Below, piece after piece: positions 8,186-16,675 of a stretch of DNA of 55,691 nucleotides. How positions within the stretch are numbered: position 1 is the stretch's first letter; each line of letters begins with the position of its first letter. Under the pieces are notes generated by a model. That model saw only the letters and a program-made list of their open reading frames with translations, did no database searches and was not told the origin of the DNA. The DNA comes from an uncultured Duncaniella sp. (GTDB taxonomy: Bacteria; Bacteroidota; Bacteroidia; Bacteroidales; Muribaculaceae). Position numbers and translations under genes: made by a program. The stretch covers positions 1-55,691 of the forward strand of contig NZ_CAJTQC010000021.1 in assembly GCF_910578445.1 (NCBI RefSeq), given 5' to 3'.

Positions 8186-8763
8186 CACACATTCAATGAG
8201 TTATACAAATAATCAGATAGCCATATTTGAATATAATGTGACATGGTATTTTCTCCTGAGATACAATATTCCTGACTTTCTATTTCTGATTTTACGGCTA
8301 ATTGATCTACAACATCTCTTAGTTCTTCAGTATTAAATTTTGAGATAAAAATATTCACTGTTACATTTTTTAATTCTGAAATTGGACAGTGGAAGTGTTT
8401 AGACATCCTTTTGAATGTTGCAATCTTCTCGAATATGTCTTTTTCTGAAAGATATTGCAAATCTCCCTCTATAAGGGATTCCACATCTTTTGCAATATCA
8501 GCGTTATCCATCTTGTATTTTTCCCATGGACTAAATAACGGTTGAACCACTTTAGATATGGTATTCTCTCTGTTTTGGTGCTGTTTTTCTTTTGTCTTAG
8601 GTCTACCTTCTTTGATAAGTCTCCAAACCCAAAAAACTAACATTAAAAATAGTATTTGCAAGGCTCCGACAAAGAATGCTTCTCCGCTACTTGAATATCG
8701 TTCTGCATGAGCAGGCAATGTTGCCACAACACAGAGGATCAAAAATGGAATCCTATATGTCAT
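8185..8763 (-). CDS. Membrane protein of unknown function
   Basis: I do not recognise this 192-residue protein. It has an N-terminal signal-like helix ending AHA, then a second hydrophobic helix (FFVGALQILFLMLVFWVWRL, about 30-49) and a basic then mostly helical soluble part of about 140 residues. If the first helix is cleaved, the soluble part faces the cytoplasm. It is the first gene of the AT-rich three-gene operon with the PsbP-like lipoprotein and the WG-repeat lipoprotein, overlapping the next gene by one base. The operon lacks any enzyme motif I can identify. Confidence 0.65.
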   Translation of the reverse strand: MTYRIPFLILCVVATLPAHAERYSSSGEAFFVGALQILFLMLVFWVWRLIKEGRPKTKEKQHQNRENTISKVVQPLFSPWEKYKMDNADIAKDVESLIEGDLQYLSEKDIFEKIATFKRMSKHFHCPISELKNVTVNIFISKFNTEELRDVVDQLAVKSEIESQEYCISGENTMSHYIQIWLSDYLYNSLNV

Positions 8764-9248
8764 ATCTAATAGTCTTAGTTTTGATTATGTTGCTTTGTTA
8801 TTGATGCATGTTTGGCGTTATCTAATTCGCCGCTCTAGTTGGTTATTAGATAGGTCTTTGGCGATTGTCATATATATTTCTATGCCGCGGTCATCCTCTC
8901 GTTGGCGTCTGTTGTACGAAAAAAGCGTAGGAATCTGTATCTGTTACCGTCCTTCTGTTAGAGGCTTCTCGCATTGCCTTACCTATGTTGGACGGCAACG
9001 CAGAAGCCCACGCTTGTATATGCAATCAATGCGTCCGGCGATATTTCTCTCGAAATATCGTGCCGAAAGCAAGATAATTACATATCCACGGGCATCTACC
9101 GTTGCTCAATCCTTGACATAGGTGGAAATTTTGCGAGAATTTCTAACAATCAAGAATCAGCGCGGATAAACGCTTTCTTATGTATTTTCACTACATCCCG
9201 CTCCGCTTAACCCCAGACCGGGGCTTCTGCGAAGCGGTCTGCGACCAC

Positions 9249-9256
9249 AAAGTTAG
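9249..9256 (-). promoter_or_regulatory. Putative -7 box for a minus-strand transcript
   Basis: TAACTTTG on the minus strand fits TAnnTTTG. Transcription from here would begin close to the 9214-9241 hairpin and run through about 480 bases before the first gene at 8763. No TTG is seen at the -33 spacing. Confidence 0.35.
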
Positions 9257-9429
9257 TAATAATTCCCGAGATTTTCAGCTTATTGTGCTGAAAAACATAA
9301 TTTCGCGTTAGAGAATCACCATCAAAGAAGATTCTGCGTTGTGTTTTTAATGGTGGTTGCAACACAAGTCCGGATGATTGAAATGTAAAATATTTTTAAT
9401 AATTGGGTGGGTTAACCAATATAATTGAG

Positions 9430-9451
9430 TAATTTTGCATAAAATTTTATG
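9430..9451 (+). promoter_or_regulatory. Putative pyruvate kinase promoter with palindrome
   Basis: TAATTTTG at 9430-9437 matches the -7 consensus and is followed at once by the perfect 14-bp palindrome CATAAAATTTTATG (9438-9451), where the transcript start would fall. A TTG at 9403-9405 is 24 bases upstream, longer than the usual 19-20. The leader to the ATG at 9569 would be about 120 bases. Confidence 0.4.
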
Positions 9452-9568
9452 TAATCCAGTTTCATATACCATCTGAGGTATGGACGCATTCCCATCCGGC
9501 CTACTGAGATAAGGTCGGGTGATACATGTTTTAGTTTCAATTTTTTCGTCCAATCAAGTAATAGGCAC

Positions 9569-11019
9569 ATGCTAAAAAAAGCACTAAAATAATAACGACG
9601 ATTTCAGACCGTCGATGTGACGTAGAGTTTATCCGTAGCCTTTTTATGGCAGGAATGAATGTCGTGAGAATGAATTCGGCTCATCTCGGGGCTGAAGGGA
9701 TGGCAAAAATAGTAGAGAACTGTCGGGCTGTCTCGCCTCGTATCGGCATAATCATTGATACAAAAGGCCCTGAAATCAGAACTACGGTCAACGCTGAGCC
9801 AAACGAAAAAATTGCGTTTCGCGAAGGGATGGAAGTCGAGTTCTGCGGTCATGTATCCGAACCCACGACAGTCGGACGAATCTGCCTCAATTATGCGGAG
9901 ATCGCTCGTGACGTGCATCCCGGAATGCATTTCCTGATTGATGACGGAGAGCTTGATTTCCTTATTCTTGATGTCGATGCGGCTTCCGGCATCATCCGTG
10001 CGCGCTGTCTCAACGACGGCGGACTCGGATCGCGCAAGAGCGTCAACATCCCGGGTAGCGAGATACATCTTGCCTCGCTCACCGAACGCGACAAGGCTAC
10101 GCTTGCCACCGCCGCATCGCTGGGTGTGGATTTCGTGGCTCACTCGTTTGTGCGCAGTGCCGATGATGTCCGTGCCGTGCAGGCCGAACTTGACCGCCTC
10201 GGCTCTGACATGAAGATAATCTCCAAAATCGAGAACCAGCAGGGCGTCGATAATTTCGACTCTATTCTTGAGGCTTCATACGGCATCATGATTGCCCGAG
10301 GCGACCTTGGCATTGAGGTGGCTGCTGAACGCATCCCTGTGATTCAGCACGAAATGATTGCAAAATGTATAGCCGCGCATCATCCTGTGATTGTGGCCAC
10401 CCAGATGCTCCACTCGATGATTTCTTCGCCGCGCCCGACGCGTGCCGAGGTCAGCGATATTGCAAATGCTGTCTACCAGCGTGCCGACTGTCTGATGCTG
10501 TCGGGTGAGACGGCCAACGGTCGCTATCCCGTAGAAGCTGTGTCGACTATGGCAAGTGTTGCTCAGGAAGTCGAGGCTTCGTTGACAGCGACTATTACCA
10601 GCGACAATATTCCTCAGCTTGCCGACGAGCATGTCACTTCGTTTCTGGCCCGTCAGGCAGTGGTGTCAGAGCGAGAAATCGGAACGAAGGCCATCATCGC
10701 CAACGCATATCACGGACGTACAGCCCGTTTCATCGCCTCCTTCCGTGGAGCATGCCCGGTCTACGCCATATGCTACCGTCGTCGCACGATGCGCTGGCTG
10801 AGCATTTCATATGGAATCAAGGCTTATTATTACAAGGACTATACTCAGCAGCAACGATATCCTCTCGAGGCTCTGCGCGATTTCATCGAGCAGGGGCTGC
10901 TTGACTATTCCGACCGCATCGCCATACTCGGCGCAATCAATGGCACAGGTGCTACATTCCTTGCCATAAACTCAGTGCAGGCTATTCTTGAGCATGGCAC
11001 TTCCGCTCATGAATCATGA
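9569..11019 (+). CDS. pyk: Pyruvate kinase, start codon out of frame at an A7 run
   Basis: This enzyme converts phosphoenolpyruvate and ADP to pyruvate and ATP. Family motifs include AGMNVVRMNSAHL, DTKGPEIRTT, KIENQQGVDNFD, MIARGDLGIEV and the Mg/K-site region VATQMLHSMI; the C-terminal allosteric-type domain follows. The main frame has no ATG, GTG or TTG before codon 9646, yet it encodes the family N-terminus (KKSTKIITTISDRRCDVEF) back to about 9574. The only sensible start, ATG at 9569, is one base out of phase: ATG-CTA-AAA-AAA-GCA ends after seven codons at TAA 9590-9592. One more A in the A7 run, or a -1 slip on it, gives a normal protein of about 483 residues beginning MLKKSTK. Either a sequence error, a mutation, or slippage-dependent expression. 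A strong terminator follows. Confidence 0.85.
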
Positions 11020-11076
11020 TTCCCGGCATAGTCGGATTGATATTTCTTACGCAATCTGACTCGCCCGGAAGATTGT

Positions 11077-11138
11077 AGAAACATATAAAAAAACCGCAGG
11101 TATCACAACCAATACCTGCGGTTTTTTTATATGTTTCT
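11077..11138. terminator. Bidirectional terminator after pyk, 27-bp perfect stem
   Basis: Arms 11077-11103 and 11112-11138 are perfect reverse complements of 27 bases around an 8-base loop. The GC core CCGCAGGTAT is flanked by A7 and T7 runs, giving an intrinsic terminator on both strands. Confidence 0.9.
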
Positions 11139-11223
11139 ATAATTCCGGTATGCCATTCAAAACATTGCACGCGATGCACGGTCGCGTTAATCCTTTTGGG
11201 GGCTATAAGCGTTATAAAACGAG

Positions 11224-11250
11224 AAAGGCTGTCGTTCTCGACAGCCTTTT
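11224..11250. terminator. Second terminator-like hairpin
   Basis: AAAGGCTGTCG at 11224-11234 pairs perfectly with CGACAGCCTTT at 11239-11249 over a TTCT loop. It lies beyond the pyk terminator and does not follow a protein gene on either strand; it may end a minus-strand transcript starting near 11385. Confidence 0.65.
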
Positions 11251-11399
11251 CGTAAAAAATGTGATAAATCTTTGGTTTTGTCTACTAAAAAACTATTTTG
11301 CAACCGTAAATTTTCGTGTTAGAGGTATTGATTCTATATCTTGTCAGCGAACTTCTATAGTGATTGAAGTTGCTTGATTGATTTCACATTGCAAAATTA
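11251..11399 (-). ncRNA. Candidate small RNA
   Basis: A minus-strand TAATTTTG box at 11392-11399 faces the orphan terminator hairpin at 11224-11250, with no open reading frame of note between them. This would give a transcript of about 160 bases. The -33 element is not well placed (CAA at 11414-11416 and 11425-11427 on the plus strand). The rest of the pyk-sufC gap (11400-11696) is AT-rich and shows nothing else I can name. Weak candidate. Confidence 0.25.
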
Positions 11400-11696
11400 A
11401 TGTGCCGGTGTTACAAGTATGTTACAATGAAAACACAATGTTGTTACATGAATACAATTTAACTTTTATTAAATGTTTCATGCGCGATAGATTTCATTTT
11501 ATTGATGATTTAACATCGTTTAAACACATTTCAGTGTCTCTTTTAATCAATTGTCAGATAACCTAAAATTCGTGCGAAAGGCCTCCAAACCAAAGTCTTG
11601 GGAAAAATGTTTTGGTAGATGGTAGAAATTGAGTAATTTCGCATCACAAAATAAAGTAAACATAACTACAGCTACAATTATATATTCTACAATAGG

Positions 11697-12461
11697 ATGA
11701 GCAAGAAACTACTTGAAGTGCGCGACCTCCATGCCTCTGTCGAGGGGAAGGAAATACTTCGCGGTGTGAATCTCAGCGTCAATGAGGGCGAAGTCCATGC
11801 CATCATGGGGCCTAACGGCTCAGGTAAGAGTACCCTTTCCGGAGTGCTTGCCGGCAATCCGGCCTATACTGTCACTGGTGGCGAGGCTTTTCTCCACGGT
11901 GTCAATCTTCTCGAACTTTCGCCCGAAGACCGTAGTCATGAAGGCCTTTTCCTGTCGTTTCAGTATCCCGTTGAAATTCCGGGCGTGTCGATGGTGAACT
12001 TCATGCGTGCTGCTGTCAATGCAAAGCGTAAATATTTTGAAGAAGCGCCACTCAGCGCAAGCGACTTCCTGAAGATGATGCGCCAGAAGCGTGCGATTGT
12101 CGAGCTTGACAACAAGCTTGCTTCCCGCTCGGTCAACGAGGGTTTCTCGGGTGGTGAGAAAAAGCGTAATGAAATCTTCCAGATGGCCGTGCTTGAGCCG
12201 CGTGTAGCCATTCTCGACGAGACCGATTCGGGTCTTGACATTGATGCGCTTCGAGTGGTGGCAGGTGGTGTCAACAAACTTAAGACCGACAAGAATGCCA
12301 CTATCGTCATCACCCACTATCAGCGTCTGCTTGACTATATCCGTCCGGACTTCGTACATATATTATATAAGGGACGCATCGTGAAGACCGGCGGACCTGA
12401 GCTTGCTCTTGAACTTGAAGAAAAAGGCTACGACTGGATTAAGGAGGAAAATGACCTATGA
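11697..12461 (+). CDS. sufC: SufC, Fe-S cluster assembly ATPase
   Basis: SufC is the ABC-type ATPase of the SUF scaffold, working with SufB and SufD in the cytoplasm to assemble Fe-S clusters. The 254-residue protein has Walker A GPNGSGKST (about 38-46), the SufC-type signature FSGGEKKRNE, Walker B with VAILDETDSGLD and a switch His in TIVITHYQRLL. It starts the sufCDS cluster and overlaps sufD by ATGA at 12458-12461. Unusually for this phylum, no sufB lies immediately upstream; pyk and a 680-base gap are there instead. Confidence 0.96.
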   Translation: MSKKLLEVRDLHASVEGKEILRGVNLSVNEGEVHAIMGPNGSGKSTLSGVLAGNPAYTVTGGEAFLHGVNLLELSPEDRSHEGLFLSFQYPVEIPGVSMVNFMRAAVNAKRKYFEEAPLSASDFLKMMRQKRAIVELDNKLASRSVNEGFSGGEKKRNEIFQMAVLEPRVAILDETDSGLDIDALRVVAGGVNKLKTDKNATIVITHYQRLLDYIRPDFVHILYKGRIVKTGGPELALELEEKGYDWIKEENDL

Positions 12462-13813
12462 GCAATGCACTGACTCAATATATCGGGCTTTTCGAGCAAA
12501 ACCGTGAGACAGTGTGCGCCCATTCGGCCGGAAAGCTCAATGCCCTCCGTGACGAAGCTTTCGCACAGCTTCGCGATGCTCGTCTTCCCGACAAGAACTG
12601 CGAAGGTTTTGAAAAGACTTCGATTGACGGAATGTTCGCTACCGACTACGGGGTCAACATTTCGCGTGTCAATATACCGGTCGATGTCGCAGCGAGCTTC
12701 AAGTGCGATGTCCCCTCGCTGTCCACTTTGCTTGGACTCGTCATCAACGATTCGTTTCATCCCGCATCGATGCTCGAATCGAAGCTCCCCGAAGGAGTGT
12801 TTTTCGGTTCGCTGAAGCGCGCGGCTGTGGAACTTCCGGAGATTCTTGACCGTTATTACGGCGAGATTGCACCCAAGGGTGAGGCTTCGGTCGCACTCAA
12901 CACTCTTCTGGCTCAGGACGGTGTGTTGATTTATGTCCCGCGTGGGGTAAAGCTTCAGCGTCCGTTGCAGCTTGTCAATATTTTTTCGTCGCCGGTTTCG
13001 ATTGCCGCATTCCGCCGATTGCTGATTGTGCTTGATGAGGGTGCGGAGATGCAGCTTCTTGTCTGCGACCATACGCAGGATGCCGATAACAGTTATCTTG
13101 CTTCGCAGATTGCTGAGGTCTATGTCGGAGAGGGAGCGCGTTTCGAGGCATGTTCCATCGAGGAGTCGTCGGTCAACACTTCGCGCTATTCCCGCATGTT
13201 TGTCCGTCAGGAAAGAGATTCACATTTCTCATTCAACTCCACGACCCTCACCTGCGGCACTACACGCAATGAATTCTCGATTGACCTCAACGGCGAAAAC
13301 GCCGAGACGCATCTTGCCGGAATGGTCATCGGATCGGGAAACATGCACATCGACAATGATTCGGCCATCCGCCATCTGAGTCCGCGCTGCCGTAGCAACC
13401 AGCTTTTCAAATATGTGCTTGACGATGCTTCGACTGCCGCATTCGAGGGAAGCATACTTGTCGCCCCCGGCGCACAGTTCACCGAAGCCTATCAGAGCAA
13501 CCGTAACATACTCGCTTCGACCGAGGCACGTATGCACTGCAAACCGCAGCTTGAAATCTACAACGATGATGTGAAATGCTCCCACGGCGCGACTACAGGA
13601 CAGCTTGATAACGACGCGCTCTTCTACATGCGTTCGCGTGGCATCCCTGAAGCCGAAGCTCGCACGATGCTGATGCAGGCTTTCATGGTCGATGTCATTG
13701 ACAGTGTCCACATAAGCGGTCTGCGCGAGCGTCTGCTTCATCTTGTTGACCGTCGTTTTTCCGGCACGCTCGGTGATTGCACCGGATGCCGGACCACTGA
13801 CTGCCACGAATGA
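12458..13813 (+). CDS. sufD: SufD, Fe-S cluster assembly scaffold subunit
   Basis: The 451-residue product shows the SufB/SufD beta-helix family pattern, including GVLIYVPRGVKLQRPLQLVN, FEGSILVAPGAQFTEAYQSN, the conserved KCSHGATTGQLD block and the C-terminal YMRSRGIPEAEARTMLMQAF motif. SufD forms the SufBC2D complex with SufC. The C-terminal tail ends in a CTGCRTTDC cysteine cluster that is longer than in many SufD proteins. It is translationally coupled to sufC and lies 40 bases before sufS. Confidence 0.93.
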   Translation: MSNALTQYIGLFEQNRETVCAHSAGKLNALRDEAFAQLRDARLPDKNCEGFEKTSIDGMFATDYGVNISRVNIPVDVAASFKCDVPSLSTLLGLVINDSFHPASMLESKLPEGVFFGSLKRAAVELPEILDRYYGEIAPKGEASVALNTLLAQDGVLIYVPRGVKLQRPLQLVNIFSSPVSIAAFRRLLIVLDEGAEMQLLVCDHTQDADNSYLASQIAEVYVGEGARFEACSIEESSVNTSRYSRMFVRQERDSHFSFNSTTLTCGTTRNEFSIDLNGENAETHLAGMVIGSGNMHIDNDSAIRHLSPRCRSNQLFKYVLDDASTAAFEGSILVAPGAQFTEAYQSNRNILASTEARMHCKPQLEIYNDDVKCSHGATTGQLDNDALFYMRSRGIPEAEARTMLMQAFMVDVIDSVHISGLRERLLHLVDRRFSGTLGDCTGCRTTDCHE

Positions 13814-13853
13814 CCTGATTCTTGGAACTTAATCCTTAATACTTCAATAAGAA

Positions 13854-15074
13854 ATGCTGGACATCGCTAAGATACGTGAGGACTATCCGATTCTTGACCG
13901 TAAGATTTATGGACGCTCTTTAGTCTACCTCGATAATACGGCTACATCGCAGACACCGCGTGAGGTGGTCGATGCGGTGGTAGCCGGCTATACCCACACG
14001 AAAGCCAACGTCCATCGCGGCGTGCACACCCTTTCAATGGAGGCGACCGAGCTTCAGGAGGGCGCGCGACGTAAGGTGAGAGATTTTGTCAACGCTTCGT
14101 CGGAAGAGGAAATCATCTTTACCCGGGGGACGACAGAGGCCATTAATCTTGTGGCCGCTTCTTACGGCGGTGCATTTTTCCGTGACGGAGATGAAATCAT
14201 CCTGTCGGTCATGGAACATCACTCCAACATTGTGCCTTGGCAGCTGCTCCAGCGTCGGGTTGACATAAAATTGCGTGTGATTCCTATCCGCGAGGACGGC
14301 TCGCTCGATATGGATGCCTATCGTGCGCTTTTCAACGAACATACGCGTTTTGTTTCAGTCTGCCATGCATCCAACGTTCTCGGAACAGTCAATCCGGTCA
14401 AGGAAATCGTAGCCGAGGCCCATGCCCATGATGTCCCGGTGCTGATTGACGGTGCGCAGGCCGCCCCGCATATAAGAATTGACGTGCAGGATATTGATGC
14501 CGATTTTTATGCCTTTTCGGCACATAAGATGTATGGCCCTGCCGGAGTCGGAGTGCTTTATGGAAAACGCAAATGGCTTGAAATGATGCCTCCTTATCAG
14601 GGTGGGGGAGAGATGATAGAATCGGTGAGCTTCGAAAAGACCACCTATGCCGACCTGCCTTATAAGTTTGAGGCTGGGACTCCTGATTTTGTAGGCATTG
14701 CGGCTCTGGAGAAGGCGATAGATTATATGTGGCGGCTTGGCGTTGAGCAGATTGCAGCCCATGAGCATGAGTTGCTTGAATATACTACGCGCCGGATGCT
14801 CGAAGAGGTTCCCGGACTGAAGATTTATGGAACTGCTCCCGGCAAGTGTGGAATTATTTCGTTTCTTGTTGATGGCGAGCACCATTACGATATGGGCATG
14901 CTTCTCGACAAGCTTGGCATAGCTGTCCGTACCGGCCATCATTGCGCCCAGCCTCTGATGCAATCGCTTGGAATCGAGGGCACGGTCAGAGCATCGTTTG
15001 CCGTCTACAACACAATTGAGGAATGCGATGCTTTCATCGCCGCTCTCAAGCGTGTGAGCGAAATGCTGCGGTGA
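13854..15074 (+). CDS. sufS: SufS, cysteine desulfurase
   Basis: This PLP enzyme of 406 residues takes sulfur from cysteine for the SUF scaffold, usually with a SufE or SufU partner. It has the N-terminal DYPILDRKIYGRSLVYLDN motif, the PLP-lysine segment FSAHKMYGPAGVGVLYGK (Lys about 224) and the active-site cysteine segment VRTGHHCAQPLM (Cys about 363), which mark group II desulfurases. It is the last gene of sufCDS; the next gene is convergent, with its stop only 4 bases away. No sufE or sufU is seen in the window. Confidence 0.95.
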   Translation: MLDIAKIREDYPILDRKIYGRSLVYLDNTATSQTPREVVDAVVAGYTHTKANVHRGVHTLSMEATELQEGARRKVRDFVNASSEEEIIFTRGTTEAINLVAASYGGAFFRDGDEIILSVMEHHSNIVPWQLLQRRVDIKLRVIPIREDGSLDMDAYRALFNEHTRFVSVCHASNVLGTVNPVKEIVAEAHAHDVPVLIDGAQAAPHIRIDVQDIDADFYAFSAHKMYGPAGVGVLYGKRKWLEMMPPYQGGGEMIESVSFEKTTYADLPYKFEAGTPDFVGIAALEKAIDYMWRLGVEQIAAHEHELLEYTTRRMLEEVPGLKIYGTAPGKCGIISFLVDGEHHYDMGMLLDKLGIAVRTGHHCAQPLMQSLGIEGTVRASFAVYNTIEECDAFIAALKRVSEMLR

Positions 15075-15077
15075 GGC

Positions 15078-16073
15078 CTAATCTTTTTTCAGAGGAAAGA
15101 TAATCCGTGCGAGCACCCATGTCAGGCGTTTGAACAGGCGGTTGTGAAGATAGATCGCCTTCATTTTCCTCGGGCTGTCGGTTTTTTCGATGACCTCGGC
15201 ATAGAGACGTTTGGCCTGACGGATTGCATTTTCACGCATTGCGGTGTCTTTGCACTTGTCTGCTTCGCGACGATATTGCGAAGCAAGTATCATACGCCGT
15301 GCGTCCGTAAGTCTCACAAGGTCATCGCGTCCGGCTTTTCTGAAATGCTCCTCCACCCGGTCGAGTGATTTTTCCCATTGTTCATGGCGTGCGCTGTAGG
15401 ATGAGCCTGTAATGGAATCGGCACTATGGTAGGTCACGACAGTCGGTTTCTCGCCGATGTCAATGACCAGGTTGCTTGCGAGCAGTAGCCTGACACCGAG
15501 TTCATAGTCATTCCATGCCGGAAGTGTCTCATCCCAGCCTCCGACCTCCCTGATAAGCTCCGTTCTTATGACCATGCGTTGTGTCGACAGGCAACCACGG
15601 AAAATATGATTGAACATCGGTGACTTCGCGGTGAAATATAGTTTGCGTCGACGTCCGTCCGCATCCTCATATAATATGTCTCGTCCGAAAATATCATATT
15701 CAGGGTCTTCCGTTATTGCATGTGCGAAATCTAACACGTGCATCCATCGCATCTCGTCGTCGGAATCAAAAAACATCACGTATGGGGTCTCGACCTCTTT
15801 TAGTCCCCTGTTGCGTGCCGCGGATGCTCCCGGCTTTGGCTCTTTAAGCAATACTACATCTCGCTTGCGCTCTTTCATCCGGGTGCTCCATTGCTGCATT
15901 ATTTCCCATGAGTTGTCGGTCGAATTGTTGTCGACGAGTATCAGGCGTCGCGGCCATAGGCCTAACTGTTCAATCGAGCGCAAGGTGCGTGGCAGTGTGT
16001 GTTCCCTGTTGTAGACCGGGATGACCATTGATAGAGCTGTAAATATTGTTAGTCTGGGATTAATTCCTCGATG
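15078..16073 (-). CDS. Family 2 glycosyltransferase
   Basis: A GT-A fold transferase with the N-terminal LSMVIPVYNREHTLPRTLRS motif, nucleotide-sugar-binding VDNNSTDNSW and metal-binding FFDSDDEM (DxD). The ATG at 16073 keeps the full first strand and overlaps the HxlR gene by 14 bases; the next ATG (16028) would cut into it, and ATG 16142 lies too far inside HxlR. The protein is about 331 residues with a basic, helical C-terminus (LTWVLARIIFPLKKD) and no obvious membrane helix. It probably adds a sugar to a surface glycan or lipid; acceptor unknown. Confidence 0.85.
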   Translation of the reverse strand, partial: HRGINPRLTIFTALSMVIPVYNREHTLPRTLRSIEQLGLWPRRLILVDNNSTDNSWEIMQQWSTRMKERKRDVVLLKEPKPGASAARNRGLKEVETPYVMFFDSDDEMRWMHVLDFAHAITEDPEYDIFGRDILYEDADGRRRKLYFTAKSPMFNHIFRGCLSTQRMVIRTELIREVGGWDETLPAWNDYELGVRLLLASNLVIDIGEKPTVVTYHSADSITGSSYSARHEQWEKSLDRVEEHFRKAGRDDLVRLTDARRMILASQYRREADKCKDTAMRENAIRQAKRLYAEVIEKTDSPRKMKAIYLHNRLFKRLTWVLARIIFPLKKD

Positions 16074-16434
16074 CATAGTCCTTACGGTGTTTGATGATAT
16101 TTTCCATGTTTTCCTGTGCCCATAGGGTAAGTTGATTGACAATCGGAATCAGCGACATTCCGGTTTCTGTCAGAGAGTACTCCACTTTTGGCGGGACTTG
16201 AGCATAGACCTTACGGTTGATGAGGCTGTCGGCTTCAAGTGTCTTGAGCGTGGACGAGAGTACGCGGGTTGAAATGTCGGGGATGAGTCTGTGGAGTTCA
16301 TTGAACCTTACTATCCCTTCTCTGTCGATTACGAGCAGAACAAGCAATGACCATTTATCGCCGAAACGTGCGACTACATTGCGGATAGGGCAGGTTTCAA
16401 CCGGATATTTACTGTCGTTGGGCTTTTCGTTCAT
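16060..16434 (-). CDS. HxlR-family transcriptional regulator
   Basis: The 124-residue winged-helix protein has the HxlR pattern: an N-terminal Cys-Pro (CPIRNVVARFGDKWSLLVLL), RFNELHRLIPDISTRVLSSTL as the recognition part and VEYSLTETGMSLIPIV in the wing. Cys15 is at the position used by several HxlR/YodB-type regulators to sense thiol-reactive or oxidising compounds. It is divergent from the cupin gene and overlaps the glycosyltransferase start by 14 bases. The 240-base gap upstream carries AAAGTAA repeats that may be its operator. Confidence 0.9.
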   Translation of the reverse strand: MNEKPNDSKYPVETCPIRNVVARFGDKWSLLVLLVIDREGIVRFNELHRLIPDISTRVLSSTLKTLEADSLINRKVYAQVPPKVEYSLTETGMSLIPIVNQLTLWAQENMENIIKHRKDYASRN

Positions 16435-16484
16435 ATTTGTCGCTGCAAATCTAAGGTATTAAGGTTTCATTGTGCTTTATTTTG

Positions 16485-16492
16485 CAAAGTTA
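16485..16492 (-). promoter_or_regulatory. Putative -7 box of the HxlR gene
   Basis: TAACTTTG on the minus strand, about 50 bases before the ATG at 16434. No clear TTG at -33 spacing. Confidence 0.4.
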
Positions 16493-16573
16493 GTAGTGAT
16501 TTTGAATATGTGGCTATGGTTGATTTAAATTTTTTTCGGAAAAATCATCGTTGTAGATAGCTGAGTCTCTGCA

Positions 16574-16610
16574 AAAGTAATAAAAAAGTAACTATGTGTG
16601 TTGAAAGTAA
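16574..16610 (+). repeat. Three AAAGTAA repeats, candidate HxlR operator
   Basis: AAAGTAA occurs at 16574-16580, 16585-16591 and 16604-16610, in the same orientation and all just upstream of the cupin -33 element (16615-16617). Starts are 11 and 19 bases apart, close to one and two helical turns. Placement between divergent HxlR and cupin genes suggests regulation, but binding is inference. Confidence 0.4.
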
Positions 16611-16614
16611 CTTC

Positions 16615-16645
16615 TTGATGGATAAGAATTAACACTCTAACTTTG
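16615..16645 (+). promoter_or_regulatory. Promoter of the cupin gene
   Basis: TTG at 16615-16617, a 20-base spacer, and TAACTTTG at 16638-16645 form a full Bacteroidetes promoter. An ATG at 16650 would fall at the transcript start, which supports the ATG at 16676 as the true start. Confidence 0.7.
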
Positions 16646-16675
16646 CAGCATGAAAACTTTAAAATACTATTGGTC

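Larger units (their letters stand above)
8764..9568. other. Long intergenic region with structured elements
   Basis: About 800 bases without a convincing gene separate the minus-strand envelope operon from pyruvate kinase. It contains a hairpin at 9036-9063 (GATATTTC pairing with GAAATATC over a TCTC loop), another at 9214-9241 (CAGACCG/CGGTCTG with inner CTTC/GAAG), and a minus-strand TAACTTTG box at 9249-9256 just upstream of the latter. The plus-strand open frames at 8795-9121 and 8974-9210 look like chance frames. The stretch could be a long leader of the minus-strand operon, a free RNA, or a decayed repeat. Confidence 0.5.

Noticed and set aside
8795..9210. Plus-strand open frames of 108 and 78 codons in the intergenic region
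   Set aside because: They overlap each other in different frames, have unusual composition and no recognisable domain; more likely chance frames over a structured RNA or decayed repeat.
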